The position numbers were made by a program, and so were the translations under genes. Below the pieces are notes generated by a model. That model did no database searches. It saw only the letters and a program-made list of their open reading frames with translations, and had not been told where the DNA came from. Below are positions 1-9,930 of a stretch of DNA of 64,000 nt, in pieces (position 1 is the first letter of the stretch; each line of letters starts with the position of its first letter). This DNA comes from Proteles cristata cristata (lineage: Eukaryota; Chordata; Mammalia; Carnivora; Hyaenidae): the NCBI GenBank assembly GCA_017311185.1, contig JAESUZ010003531.1:62001-126000 (forward strand), in the 5' to 3' direction.

Positions 1-690
1 AAATCTTGGATTATGAAAGTAGACATAGGGAATTCAGATATTCCGTGAAAGGTAATAACACTTCTTCTGGAGTAGAAGAAGAGCAGAAAAAGTGGCAGAT
101 GGTTTATTTGAAGCACGTACAGTTGAAGACTTCCCCAATATAGAGAAGGAAATAAACTTCCAAATTCAGGAAGCACAATAACTTTCATCAAAATAAACAA
201 AAGCAGAGGAAAACCAAAACATGATATCTAATATTGCAAGATATAAAGAAAAAAATTCTTAAAAGCAACAAAAGAAGTCCCTAACTCAAAAAGGAAAACA
301 AATGAGATAAGCAGTGGTTCTCTCCACAGAAATCTGGAAAGCCAGAAAAGGGTTCTATGATATATTCAGAGCACTGAATGGGAAAAATATGTAGCCAATA
401 GTAAGCCATTCAGCAAGGCTATCATTCACAGTAGAAGGAGAGGTAAAGAGTTTCCTAGCCAAACAACCAACCAAATGAGATCTTGTCCACTCAAGCACCT
501 CTGTAAGAATTATGAAAGGTGACTTTCTCAGAGAGAAAGGACTAGAAAGAAACTCCTGAAAAAATGAGAAACAAGCAGTAAAATGGCACTAAATTCACTC
601 TATCAATACTGACTGAAAAAAAAATTGCTCATACGTAAATGGAATAATGATTCAACCAAAAGACATAGTGTGTCAAAATGAATTTAAAAA
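1..690 (+). mobile_element. L1 fragment: ORF1 3' half to start of ORF2
   Basis: Plus-strand LINE-1 remnant cut by the window edge. Around 120-180 it shows the ORF1 C-terminal region (the stretch that reads ENFP..GKEVN..IQEAQ in intact copies). Around 590-680 it shows the start of ORF2 (repeated 'ccaaaagacatagtg' type sequence). Stops and indels occur throughout, so it is dead. It stops near 690, where a minus-strand L1 begins with no poly(T) between them, which suggests rearrangement rather than two clean insertions. Confidence 0.75.
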
Positions 691-691
691 A

Positions 692-3498
692 CACAATATA
701 TTTCGCTCAGCATAACACCGTCGAGTTCCATCCATGTTGCTATAAACAGTCAGATTTTATTCTTTCTCATTGCCATGTAGTATTCCATGGTATAGATAAA
801 CAATATCTTCTATATCCATTCCTCAGTTGATGGACATTTAGGCTGTTTCCATGATTTGGCCATTATTGAAAGTGCTTCTATGAAAATTGGGGTCCATATG
901 CCCCTATGCACCAGCACTCCTGTATCCCTTGGGTAAATCTCTAACAATGGTATTGCTGGGTCATAGGGGAGTTCTATTGTTAATTTTTTGAGGAACACCA
1001 ACGGTATAGAAGGGTGCCTGTTTCTCCACATCCTCACCAGCATCTAGAGCCCTCTGACTTGCTCATTTTAGCCACTTTGACTGGCGTGAGGTGGTATCTC
1101 AGTGTGGTTTTGATTTGTATTTCCCTGATGAGGGATGCTGAGCATCGTTTCATGTGTCTTTTGGCCATATGGATGTCCTCTTTAGAGAAGTGTCTGTTCC
1201 TATCTTCTGCCCATTTCTTCACTGGATTATTTGTTTCTCAGGTGTGGAATTTGATGAGTTCCGTATATATTTTGGATACTAGCCCTTTATCTGATATGTC
1301 ATTTGCAATTATCTTTTCCCATTGTGTCAGTTGCCTATTAGTTATATTGATTGTTTCCTTTGCCATGCAGAAGATTTTTATCTTGATGAGGCCCCAATTG
1401 TACATCTTTCCTCAGGATTCTCTTTCTTTTGGGGATGTGTCAAGTAAGAAATTGCTGCGCTTGAGGTCAGAGGTTGTTTCCTGCTTTCTCCTCCAGGGTT
1501 TTGATGGTTTCCTGTCTCACGTTCAGGTCCTTTATCCATTTTGGGTTTATTTTTGTGTATCGTGTGAGAAAATGATCAAGTTTCATTCTTCAGCATGTTG
1601 CTGTCCAGTTATCCCAGCACCATCTATTAAAGAGACTGTCTTTTTTCCATTGGATACTCTTTCCTGCTTTATCAAAGATTTGCTGGCCATATATTTGTAG
1701 GTCCTATTCTGGGTTTTCTATTCTATTCCATTGGTCTATGTGTCTGTTTTTGTGCCAATTCCATACTGTCTTGATGACGACAGCTTTGTAGTAGAGGCTA
1801 AAGTCTGGGATGGTGATGCCTCCCGTCTGGGTTTTCTTGTTCAACATTACTTTAACTATTCGGGGTCTTTTTTGGTTCCATACAAATTTGAGGATAGTTT
1901 CTTCTAGTTTTGAGAAGAATGCTGGTGCAATTTTGATTGGGATTGCATTCAATGTGTGATTGCTTTGGGTAGTAATGACATTTAAACAATATTTATTCAT
2001 CTGATCCATGTGAATGTAATGTTTTTCCATTTCTTGGTGTCTTCTATTTCCTTCATAAGTTTTCTATAGTTTTCTTCATACAGATCTCTTGTGTCCTTGG
2101 TTAGGTTTATTCCTAGGTATTTTATGGTTTTTGTGCAATTGTGAATGGGATCAGTTTCTTAATTTTCTTTCTGTTGCTTTATTATTGTGTATAAAAATGC
2201 AATCAATTTCTGTACGTTGATTTTGCACCCTGTGACTTTGTTGCATTCTTGAATCAGTTCTAGAAGGCTTCTGTTGGAGCCTATCTGGTTTTTGATGTAG
2301 AGTATCATGTCATCTGTGAAGAGTGAAAGTTTGACTTCATCATTGCCAATTCTGATGCCTTTGATTTCCTTTTGTTGTCTGATGGCTGATGCTAGGGCTT
2401 CCAGCACTGTGTTAAACAACAGTGGTGAGAGTCGACATCCGTGTTGTGTTCCTGACGTCATGGGAAGAGCTCTCAATTTTTCCCCGTTGAGGATGATGTT
2501 AGCTGAGAGCTTCTCATAGACGGCCTTTATGATGGTTAAGTAAGTTCCTTCTATCCCGACTTTCTCGAGGGTCTTTATTAAGAAGAAATGCTGTATTTTG
2601 TCAAACGCTTTTTCTCCATCTATCATCAGGATCCTATGATTTTTATCTTTTCATTTGTTAATGTGATATATCTCATTGATTAATATGCGAATATTGAGCC
2701 AGCCCTGTAACCCAGGAATGAATCCCACTCGATCTTGGTGGATAATTCTTTTTATGTGCTGTTGCATTCGATTTTCAAGCATCTTGTTGAGGAGTTTTGC
2801 ATCCATATTCATCAAGGAAATTGGCCTGTAGTTCCTATCCATAAGATTGTATCTGTTTCTGATTAATTGCTTTGTGTATTTTGGTACCTCCACATTTGGT
2901 GCATAGACATTTTTTTTTAATGTTTTATTTATTTCTAGCAGAGAGAGACAGCGTGAACAGGGGAGGGTCAGAGAGAGAGGGAGTCACAGACTGAAACAGG
3001 CTCCAGGCTCTGAGCTGGCAGTCAGCACAGAGCCCGACGTGGGGCTCGAACCCGCGAACCGCGAGATCATGACCTAAGCGAAAGTCGGACGCTTAACCGA
3101 CTAAGCCACCCAGGCGCCCCATGTGCATAGACATTTATAATAGTTAGCTCTTCCTGATAGATAGACCCTGTAATTATTATATAATACCCTTCTTCATCCC
3201 TTGTTACTGCTTTTACTTTAAAGTCCAGTTTGTCTGATGTAAGTATAACTACTCCAGCTTTCTTTTGACTTCCATTAGCATGATAGATATTTCTCCAGCC
3301 CCTACTTTCAATCTGAAGGTGTCTTTAGGTGTAAAATGAGTCTCTTGGAGACAGAAAATAAATGGATTTTGGGTTTTTTTTTTTTTAAATCCATTCTGCT
3401 ACCCTATGTCTTTTGATTAGTGCATTTAGCCCATTTACAGTCAGTGTTATTATTGAAAATTATGAGTTTAGAGTCATTGTGTCTTTCGTGAGATTCAT
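692..3498 (-). pseudogene. L1 ORF2 remnant (endonuclease / reverse transcriptase)
   Basis: Degraded ORF2 of the L1 above. Open stretches include a reverse-transcriptase piece at 2159-2626 with the core [10 protein letters not shown] (family motif FADD) and, at 1704-2030, the segment after the RT that ends near [13 protein letters not shown]. The start methionine region lies at about 3496-3498. The EN domain is mostly removed by the internal deletion near 2838, and a SINE splits what remains. It cannot encode a working protein. Confidence 0.8.
2913..3120 (-). mobile_element. CAN-SINE, young feliform subfamily
   Basis: Complete minus-strand SINE. The tRNA-like head is at 3050-3120, with a B-box sequence and the terminal 'ccacccaggcgcccc'. 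A body carrying the 'cagactgaaacaggctcc' variant and an A-rich tail follow. It is flanked by a 14-bp direct repeat, gtgcatagacattt (2899-2912 and 3123-3136), which is its target-site duplication. It inserted into an L1 ORF2. Confidence 0.95.
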
Positions 3499-3549
3499 GC
3501 TTGTGGTGGTGTCTCTGGTACCTTGTGTTCCTTGCAACATTTCCCTTAT

Positions 3550-4433
3550 AGAGTCCCCCTCAGGATCTTGTAGGGCTAATTTAATGGTGACAAATTCTTT
3601 CAATTTTTGTTTATTTGGGAAGATTTTATTCTCTCCTTATATTCTGAATGATAGACTTTCTGGATAGAGGATTCTTGGCTGCATATTTTTTCTGTCCGTT
3701 ACATTGAAGATCTCCTGCCATTTCTTTCCGGCATGCCAACTTTCAGTAGATAGGTCTGTAACCACTCTCATAGGTTTCCCTTTTTATGTTAGGATGCTTT
3801 TATCCGTAGCTTCTTTCAGAATCCTCTCTTTGTCCTTATATTTTGCCAGTTTCTCTATGATACGTTATGCAGAAGATCGAGTCAAGTGACGTCTGAGGGG
3901 AGGTCTCTGTGTCTCTTGGATTTCTACGTCTGCTTTTCTCCAGATTGGGAAAGTTCTCTGCTGTAATTTGTTCAAGGATTCCTTCAGTCCCTTTCCCTCT
4001 CTCTTCCTCTTCTGGAATTCCTATGATAAGGATTATTCAATTTGATTGTATCACTGAGCTCTTGAACTCTCCTTTCGTGTTTCTGAATCAGTTTATCTCT
4101 CTTTTTCTTGGCTTCCTCTTTTTCTATAATTGTGTCTTCTAAATCACTTATTCTCCTTTCTGACTCTTCAATCCGTGAATTGGACACCTCCATTTTATTA
4201 TACATTTCATTTATAGCATTTGTAAAGTTATCACAACTATTTTTAAGCTCCATAGTCTTCATAGCAATAGTTTCTCTGATGTCTTCCATGCCTTTTTCAA
4301 GCCTAGCGATTAATTTTCTGGCTGTTTTTATAAATTCTTGTTCAGTTATGTTGCTTGTATCTGTATTGAACAGTTCTTTTGCTGTCATTTATTCCTGGAA
4401 TTTCTTTAGAGGAGAGTTCTTCTGTCTCGTCAT
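3550..4433 (-). pseudogene. L1 ORF1 remnant (RNA-binding chaperone)
   Basis: ORF1 of the 692-5770 L1. The open stretch at 3984-4388 reads as a coiled-coil segment (heptads around ISDLEDTIIEKEEAKKK) ending in the basic RRGRERERD. The RRM and C-terminal domains lie at about 3550-3980 in other frames. The start codon corresponds to about 4433, by comparison with the better preserved copy at 36466. Frameshifts make it non-functional. Confidence 0.75.
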
Positions 4434-4769
4434 TTTGGTCAGTTTTCTATCTTTTGTTGTTTTTAAAAACTTGTTATTCACTCTGCACCTGCTAGTACTG
4501 CAGTATTAAAGAAGGCTCTTTGACTGTCCTGGGCCTGTTCATTAAGGAGGTGTTCTTTGAATGGTGTCTCTTGGTCTCTCTTTGAGACTTTTGTTATTTT
4601 ATTTCCCTACTAGTAGTGGTATTTGGGACTCTCCACCATGTGTACTTTGGCTTGTTTCTTGAGGTAGCCCTGGAAAAGAAAACAGACAATCAAACAGGGA
4701 ACAAATGTACACAAAAACACAGACATATCCAACAAACACACAAACTGAAAGCGGAAAAGAAAAAGACAA

Positions 4770-4890
4770 AAAGAAAGGGACAAAACAAAACAAAACAGAA
4801 AAAAAAGAGAATGATGGAAGACAAATAATAAAAATAAATATACATAAAAAGTAAAAAAGGAATAGAAGAAAAAAGAAAAAAACAAAAGAC
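4770..4890. repeat. purine-rich tract of L1 5'UTR
   Basis: The plus strand is almost only A and G with few Cs. It corresponds to the A/G-rich stretch of the 5'UTR in the full-length L1 at about 36770-36910. The long hydrophobic frames read on the opposite strand here are low-complexity artefacts. Confidence 0.7.
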
Positions 4891-5784
4891 AGAGAAAAGT
4901 CTGGCAGCATAAAACCAGAGTTTCTAGCTACAAAAGAGGAGCCGGGTATATGCAGTGCTGATGGAAGAGCATATACAAAGAGAGAAATAACAGGAAAGGA
5001 GGAAGCGAAATTGGAAATGAAATGACCAGGCAGAGAGACTAAGAGGCTTGATTCAGAGGGAGAAAGAGAAGAATATGGTTAGAGGCGAGGAGAAAGAAAC
5101 GAAGATGATGTTACTCAGAGAAACTATATATTCTGATTACTTTCGAGAGAGAGAGATAAAGAGGTAGTGGTTGAGGTGTGGAATATACATCTAGAGAATG
5201 GATTAAATGTGACTGTTGAAGCATACCAGTGACCAGAGTGCCATGTCCAACTGAGTGGAAAGATACGAATGAGACAAGGGTAAATATATCTGAATAGAAA
5301 GAATTGATCTAGAATTAATCACAGCAGTGCATCCATGTTAGTCTTGCCTTGGGTTCTGAAAAAAACAAAAACCGAAAAAACAGCTCTCTAGCGGAGATAG
5401 GTGTGGTTTGGTCTAGGCAGGTCATAGCCTCCACTGAATCGAGTCCCTAAGGAAGCTCCCTGAGGTCCTGCCATGGTGGTTGTAGGGAGAAAAATGGTGG
5501 CGCCCCCGTCTCTTCTTGAACCAAGCATTGCAACTCACTCTTTTGTGTCTGATCTCCCTGTGCTGTGGACATAGCCAAGGTGGATTGTTGTCTATATCTC
5601 AAGCCAGGCATCACTTCCAGATCAATGCCCCATTGATATCGCCTGAAATATAAACCCACAGGCCGAGTTCTTCCGAGCAGTTTCAAGTGTCATGCCTCTT
5701 CACTTGGAATCAATCACAGCCAGAAGAGCGGCGGAGTGGCTTCAGGTGCCCCGCTTCTCCTCCAGTTCCAAATATTATGTTTTA

Positions 5785-5962
5785 TTTCAAAAATTTTAAG
5801 ATTTATTTATTTGAGAGAGAAAAATAGAGTTTGCATTTGTTGAGGTGAGTCAGAGAAAGAACGAGAGAGAGAATCCCAAGCAGACTCTGTGACCTCAGAG
5901 AAGAAATAGACTCAGGGCTTGAACCCACAAACGCTTAATCAACTGAGCCACCAAGGCTTCCC
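5785..5962 (-). mobile_element. CAN-SINE, old and degraded
   Basis: It shows 'atttatttgagagagaaa' followed by a GA-rich body and a head ending 'gagccaccaaggcttccc'. This is the order of a minus-strand CAN-SINE, with many substitutions. No clear target duplication was found. Confidence 0.7.
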
Positions 5963-6305
5963 AGAAGATAATTTTATTTAAAAGGATTATATTGATTCTT
6001 AATATGTTTATATTTGCTTCTATTAATATGTATGATTTTTCTTTGAAATCTGACATCTTGCCTTCCTGTTTTCTCTCCTAAGCATTCATGTGTTTTATTT
6101 TCAATGATCTTTTCTTATTTTATTGATAACTTCGATTTTGTTTTTACTATTTTAAAAAAAACTCAAGTTTTATAGAAAGCTATTCTATCTATTCACACCA
6201 TACATTACAGTGTTCCTAATCATGTAACAGCATTTATTTTCTATATAAAAATTCAACCTATTTTTTAGTATTATTGATTTTATTATGACTCTCTCTTCCT
6301 TATAT
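5963..6305. other. AT-rich stretch, nothing recognised
   Basis: About 340 bp of AT-rich sequence between an old SINE and an old L1. No frame, exon or repeat could be supported. Confidence 0.5.
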
Positions 6306-7340
6306 TTTAAATTTTACTTTTTTTCTTTTAAATAACTGTAGATTTAGGAAAATCAGTACAGAGAAGTCCCTTCTCTTGTTTCCTCACTGTTAATATTTTT
6401 TATAGCCTCAGCATAATGTCTGAAGAAGGAAATTGATGTGACCACAGTCCACAGAAACTTTTCAGATGTTACAGTGTTACAATTGCTAGTCACACACACT
6501 TGATATGTGTGTTTGTGTGTGTGAGAGTGTAGCTTTATGCAATTTTACTCCATGCTTAAATGTGGGTAACAACCTCAACCAAGAAGTAGAAAATTACAAT
6601 TACCACGATCTCTCGTGTTACCCCTTTAGAGTCACATTTGCCTTTCACCCCACACCTTAAGCCCATTCTCAGTCTCTAACCTCTATGAAACACTAATGTA
6701 TTCTTCATTTATATAAATGTACTTTAAAGAACATTATATGAATAGAAGCACACAGTATGCAATCTTTGTCATGAGCTTTTCACAGTTTAAATCCACTGAG
6801 ATCCATTCAAGTTCATCCGTGTACCAATAACTTCCTTTATATTGCAAGTAGTAAACCATAGTATGGATGTGCTACAGTTTGTTTAACTACTCGTCCACTG
6901 AAGGGCATGTGGATTACTTTAAAATTTTGACCATTACCAGTTAGATTTATAAACATCCTTACACTTCTATTTGAATATTATTTTTATATATCAGTGAATA
7001 TTGTCAACACTTACAATTATTGTGTCATGTGGCTTTTGGATGTTTATTTTTAGTAGAAATTACAAAACTATTTTTTTACAGTCTGTGTATCATTTCACAT
7101 TCTCACTAACATTGTATGACTGATCCAGTTTATCTGTATCTTTACAAGTATTGGCATTGTCACTTAAAAACAAAACAAAACAAACACCAAAATGCTAATT
7201 TGCTAAGACAAATGTATAGTTATATCTCATCATGGTTTTATTTCATATTTAATTTATGGCTAATTATTTTGTACATATTTTCATATAAGTATTTATGTAC
7301 CTATGTGTACTCCATGAATAACATAGAGTAACCACAAACC
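6306..7340 (-). mobile_element. old L1 (L1M-type) 3' region
   Basis: The order of phrases is that of an ancient mammalian L1 3' part read backwards: 'tagatttaggaaaatcagtacagag', then the 'cactgagatccattcaag' and 'catagtatggatgtgctacag' region, then 'tccactgaagggcatgtgg'. It is heavily mutated and no usable frame remains. Confidence 0.65.
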
Positions 7341-7800
7341 AGGCCTGTTCATGTTGTTACCCCGCGGTTTTTTTCTTTTTCATTTTTGCTCGATATATGT
7401 TTGTGTATAAATTAGAGCTAAAATATCTAGAAAAGGTGCTCCCATGCTCACCCCAAAAGTAGGATCAAAGAAGGCAATTTTTCCCCTGCTAAAGCACATT
7501 CCTGAAACACCATCTCTTGGGATGTGTAGGTCTAGACATTTTACAGTCTCTGTACTTTTGCAAAGAGCTTCTGTCTGCAATATATGACTCTGTTCATGTT
7601 GGCTTTCTGCCAATTAAGATAATTTGATTATCACTCATTTAATTTCCCTTGAAAGACTAAAAGAGTGTTTTCAATTCTAATTCAGAAAACCAATCTCAAT
7701 TCTGAAATGAAGAGTTTAGGGTCATAGTTTTCTTCAATGTGTAAGGTGATTATTTCATCCTGTGATCAATTACCCTGCTTTAGCCTTCTTCCTTATTTGG
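7341..7800. other. unassigned stretch upstream of candidate promoter
   Basis: Non-repetitive sequence lying before the TATA-like box. A 77-codon minus-strand frame at 7380-7613 has no recognisable domain and is judged chance. Confidence 0.4.
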
Positions 7801-7808
7801 TCCTTTAG

Positions 7809-7818
7809 TATATAAAAG
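7809..7818 (+). promoter_or_regulatory. TATA-like box
   Basis: The sequence 'tatataaaag' lies about 210 bp before the ATG of the candidate signal-peptide exon at 8028. A transcription start about 30 bp downstream would give a 5'UTR of roughly 180 nt. This is inference from motif and spacing only; AT-rich DNA gives such motifs by chance. Confidence 0.3.
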
Positions 7819-8027
7819 CATGGCTCAATTTGTTCAGAGTCCACTTACTTTTTGCTTTCACTTTCCCTTATGTGAGTGACTTAACAAGTTAGTTTTCTGT
7901 TTGGGAATCACATTCATAGTGTCTTACAAATTGTTTGAATGTCAATGTACCAGACTTCAGGACAGTGATCCATGATAGATTGCAGGAGGAGAGTTCTGAC
8001 CTTCTAGCACTAAGACCCCCAACCGGG

Positions 8028-8094
8028 ATGCAGCCTTTATTCCTGACCATCAGGACCCTTCTTCTCACAGTTCTGCTTCCCTGGCCAGGTGCAG
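8028..8094 (+). CDS. candidate first exon encoding a signal peptide
   Basis: An ATG at 8028 opens a 22-codon frame, MQPLFLTIRTLLLTVLLPWP and then GA. It has the shape of a cleavable signal peptide: a short N-region with one Arg, a Leu-rich core and small residues at the end. It stops at a good splice donor, G|GTGAGT, at 8094/8095, leaving phase 1. First exons that encode a leader and end in phase 1 are known in butyrophilins, other Ig-superfamily receptors and granzyme/chymase proteases, and the sequence does not decide among them. No second exon was found in the next 15 kb. It could be the leader of the butyrophilin-like remnant at 23829-26288 or an orphan from another gene. Confidence 0.4.
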
Positions 8095-8645
8095 GTGAGT
8101 AGGACAGAGGAACAGATGTGTTTCTCTTTCCCTAGAATGTAGCTAAGAAGTCTTTTCTTCATAGAACATTCCCCAGGCTTTGCCCATTATCTGGACCTGA
8201 AGACCTGAAAAATTTTCTCATTTCAATCTCTCTCTCTCTTTTCCCTTTGCCTTCTTGTTTCCCTTTATTTTTCTGTACTTTTTAGGATAAAATCATATAA
8301 TTATGCAAAAGTGATTTGTAAACTGTAAATAATATAAGAGGAATATTTCAAAATGCTCTTTTTAAAATTCTGCCCAGTTTATGTGACACATTTTTTAAGC
8401 TAAGTTGAGCCTAGAAGAGAAAAATCAGTTTTCAGCCCTGAGGAATGCTCTTTATCCACAGATAAATCTAGAGTCAGAAACTTTGGAACCCCATGGCCAT
8501 GTTGACTCATCTCCTGCATGACACTTGGCAGGGTTATTAAATACTTTTGGCTTTAACAAATTTCGTTATTTTTATGTGCATACATTTGAGCTCAGATAGA
8601 ATATCATTTCCAATGTGGAAAGTTTATATTTAAATGAGGTTGTGA
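8095..8645 (+). other. putative intron sequence after the leader exon
   Basis: It begins with the donor GTGAGT. A CT-rich stretch is at 8225-8280. No acceptor followed by an open Ig-like or protease-like exon was recognised. Confidence 0.35.
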
Positions 8646-8646
8646 G

Positions 8647-8850
8647 GGGGCACCTGGGTGGCTCAGTCGGTTAAGAGTCCAATTTCGGCTCAGGTCATGA
8701 TCTCACAGTTTGTGGATTCGAGCCCCGCATCGGGCTCTGTGCTGACAGCTCAGAGTGGAGCCTGCTTCAGATTCTGTGTCTCCCTCTCCCTCTGACTCTC
8801 CCTGCTCGCTCTCTCTCTCTCTCAGAAATAAATTTTTAAAAAATTAAAAA
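8647..8850 (+). mobile_element. CAN-SINE, older feliform type
   Basis: Plus-strand SINE with the head 'ggggcacctgggtggctc', a body with 'gcctgcttcagattctgtg' (the older variant), a (CT)n stretch and an A-rich tail. The short direct repeat 'aggttgtga' at 8637-8645 and 8851-8859 fits a target duplication. Confidence 0.9.
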
Positions 8851-9141
8851 AGGTTGTGAAGAAATTAGTCCAACTGAGAAAACATGCAATTTCCAGAACA
8901 GCAGGTTAATTGAAAGAAGTAAACAATATACCATTTCATTGCAAATGTAAACATGGAATTATCAACAAATTTTGACAGAGATAGTTCATATTGATTTTAA
9001 TGAAAGATTTAGTATGAAACAGTAAGATGAATATACATAATTTTCAAAGAAATATGAAGGAAAATTTCCAGTTCTACAATGTATCTGAAGCCCCTACCTC
9101 AGAAACGTCATCTATTAAATATACAAGAAAGCAGTTAGTAG

Positions 9142-9198
9142 AGGGGCACCTGGGTGGTTCAGTCTGTTAAGTGTCCAACCTGTGATTTCAGCTCAGGA
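9142..9198 (+). mobile_element. CAN-SINE, 5' part (split by NUMT)
   Basis: It begins 'ggggcacctgggtgg' and runs through the A-box region to 'ttcagctcagg', then stops inside the tRNA-like head. The remainder of the element resumes at about 9780 after mitochondrial sequence. Confidence 0.85.
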
Positions 9199-9779
9199 CA
9201 AAGCCACCCTATAACATTTTTTTTGTCTTTCACTTTATCTTCTCATTCATCATTTCAGCCCTAGCAGCAGTTCATCTCCTGTTCCAATATGAAACAGGAT
9301 CTAATAACCACTCAGGAATATCATCCTACTCTGACAAAATTCAATTCCACATCACTTGTACTACCCAAAGACATTCTAGGTCTTCCTAATTCCAATGCTA
9401 ATATTACTTGTTCTATTTTCACCAGACTTTCTAAGAGACCCAGATAACTACAACCCTGTCAATCCCCTAAACACCCCACCCCACATTAAAAAGGAATGAT
9501 AGTTCTTGTTTACATACACAATCGTTTGATTCATCCCAAACAAACTAAGAGGAGTACTAACCTTAATTCTCTGTATCTTAATTCTAGCAATCATTCCTTT
9601 ACTCCACACTTCAGAGCAATAAGGAATGATATGCCAAACATTCAGCCAATATCTACTCTGACTCCTAGTGCCAGACCTACCACCCCTCACATGAACTGGA
9701 GGACAAACCCTTCATTACCATCGGTCAACTAGCCTTCATCTTCTACTTCTCAATGCTCCTAATCTTCATATCTATCTCT
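9199..9779 (+). pseudogene. MT-CYB: NUMT: nuclear copy of mitochondrial cytochrome b (partial)
   Basis: About 580 bp match the second half of the mammalian mitochondrial cytochrome b gene in order. It starts at the DKATLT coding region (about 9199), then the 'tcagccctagcagcagt' region (about 9257), GYLHETGSNN-type coding at about 9280-9310, the [14 protein letters not shown] region at about 9436-9490, the long run over 'aacaaactaagaggagtac' (9540), 'aggaatgatatgccaaac' (9622) and 'accatcggtcaactagcc' (9718), ending near 'ccatctctg'-equivalent sequence at 9779. In life the protein is the haem-binding subunit of respiratory complex III, made in the mitochondrion. Here indels break the frame and the nuclear code differs, so it is a dead copy. 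The insertion lies exactly inside a SINE. Confidence 0.92.
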
Positions 9780-9930
9780 GATCTCATGGTTTTTGAGATC
9801 GAACACTGTGACAGGCTCTGCATTGACAGCATAAATCCTGTTTGGAATTCTCTCTCACCCTCTTTATCCCCCCCTCCCACCCATGCTCTCTCTCTCAAAA
9901 TAAATGAATGTACATCAAAAATAAAATAAA
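9780..9930 (+). mobile_element. CAN-SINE, 3' part (split by NUMT)
   Basis: It resumes with the 'gatctcatggtttttgaga' region, passes through the 'ggctctgcattgacagc' equivalent and ends with a CT-rich stretch and 'aaaataaatgaatg'. Together with 9142-9198 it makes one nearly whole SINE. Confidence 0.8.

Larger units (their letters stand above)
692..5770 (-). mobile_element. L1 element, 3'-truncated and internally deleted
   Basis: Minus-strand LINE-1. From right to left it holds part of the 5'UTR (about 5770-4434), ORF1 (about 4433-3550), ORF2 (about 3498-692) and no 3'UTR or poly(A). Compared with the full-length copy at 31463-38391 it lacks about 1.2 kb of ORF2 at about 2838, where the reverse-transcriptase N-terminal region jumps straight to the endonuclease C-terminal region. 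A young SINE interrupts ORF2 at 2913-3120. The 5'UTR is truncated, so there is no intact promoter. Numerous stops show it is an old inactive copy. Confidence 0.85.

Noticed and set aside
1014..1700. 228-codon plus-strand frame
   Set aside because: It is the antisense of L1 ORF2. Similar frames starting MPVSPHP recur at every L1 copy.
4599..4910. hydrophobic minus-strand frames that look like membrane proteins
   Set aside because: They are reads of the purine-rich L1 5'UTR tract on the complementary strand.
9496..9732. 78-codon plus-strand frame and the opposite frame at 9448-9690
   Set aside because: Both fall in the cytochrome b NUMT and do not follow its original reading frame throughout.
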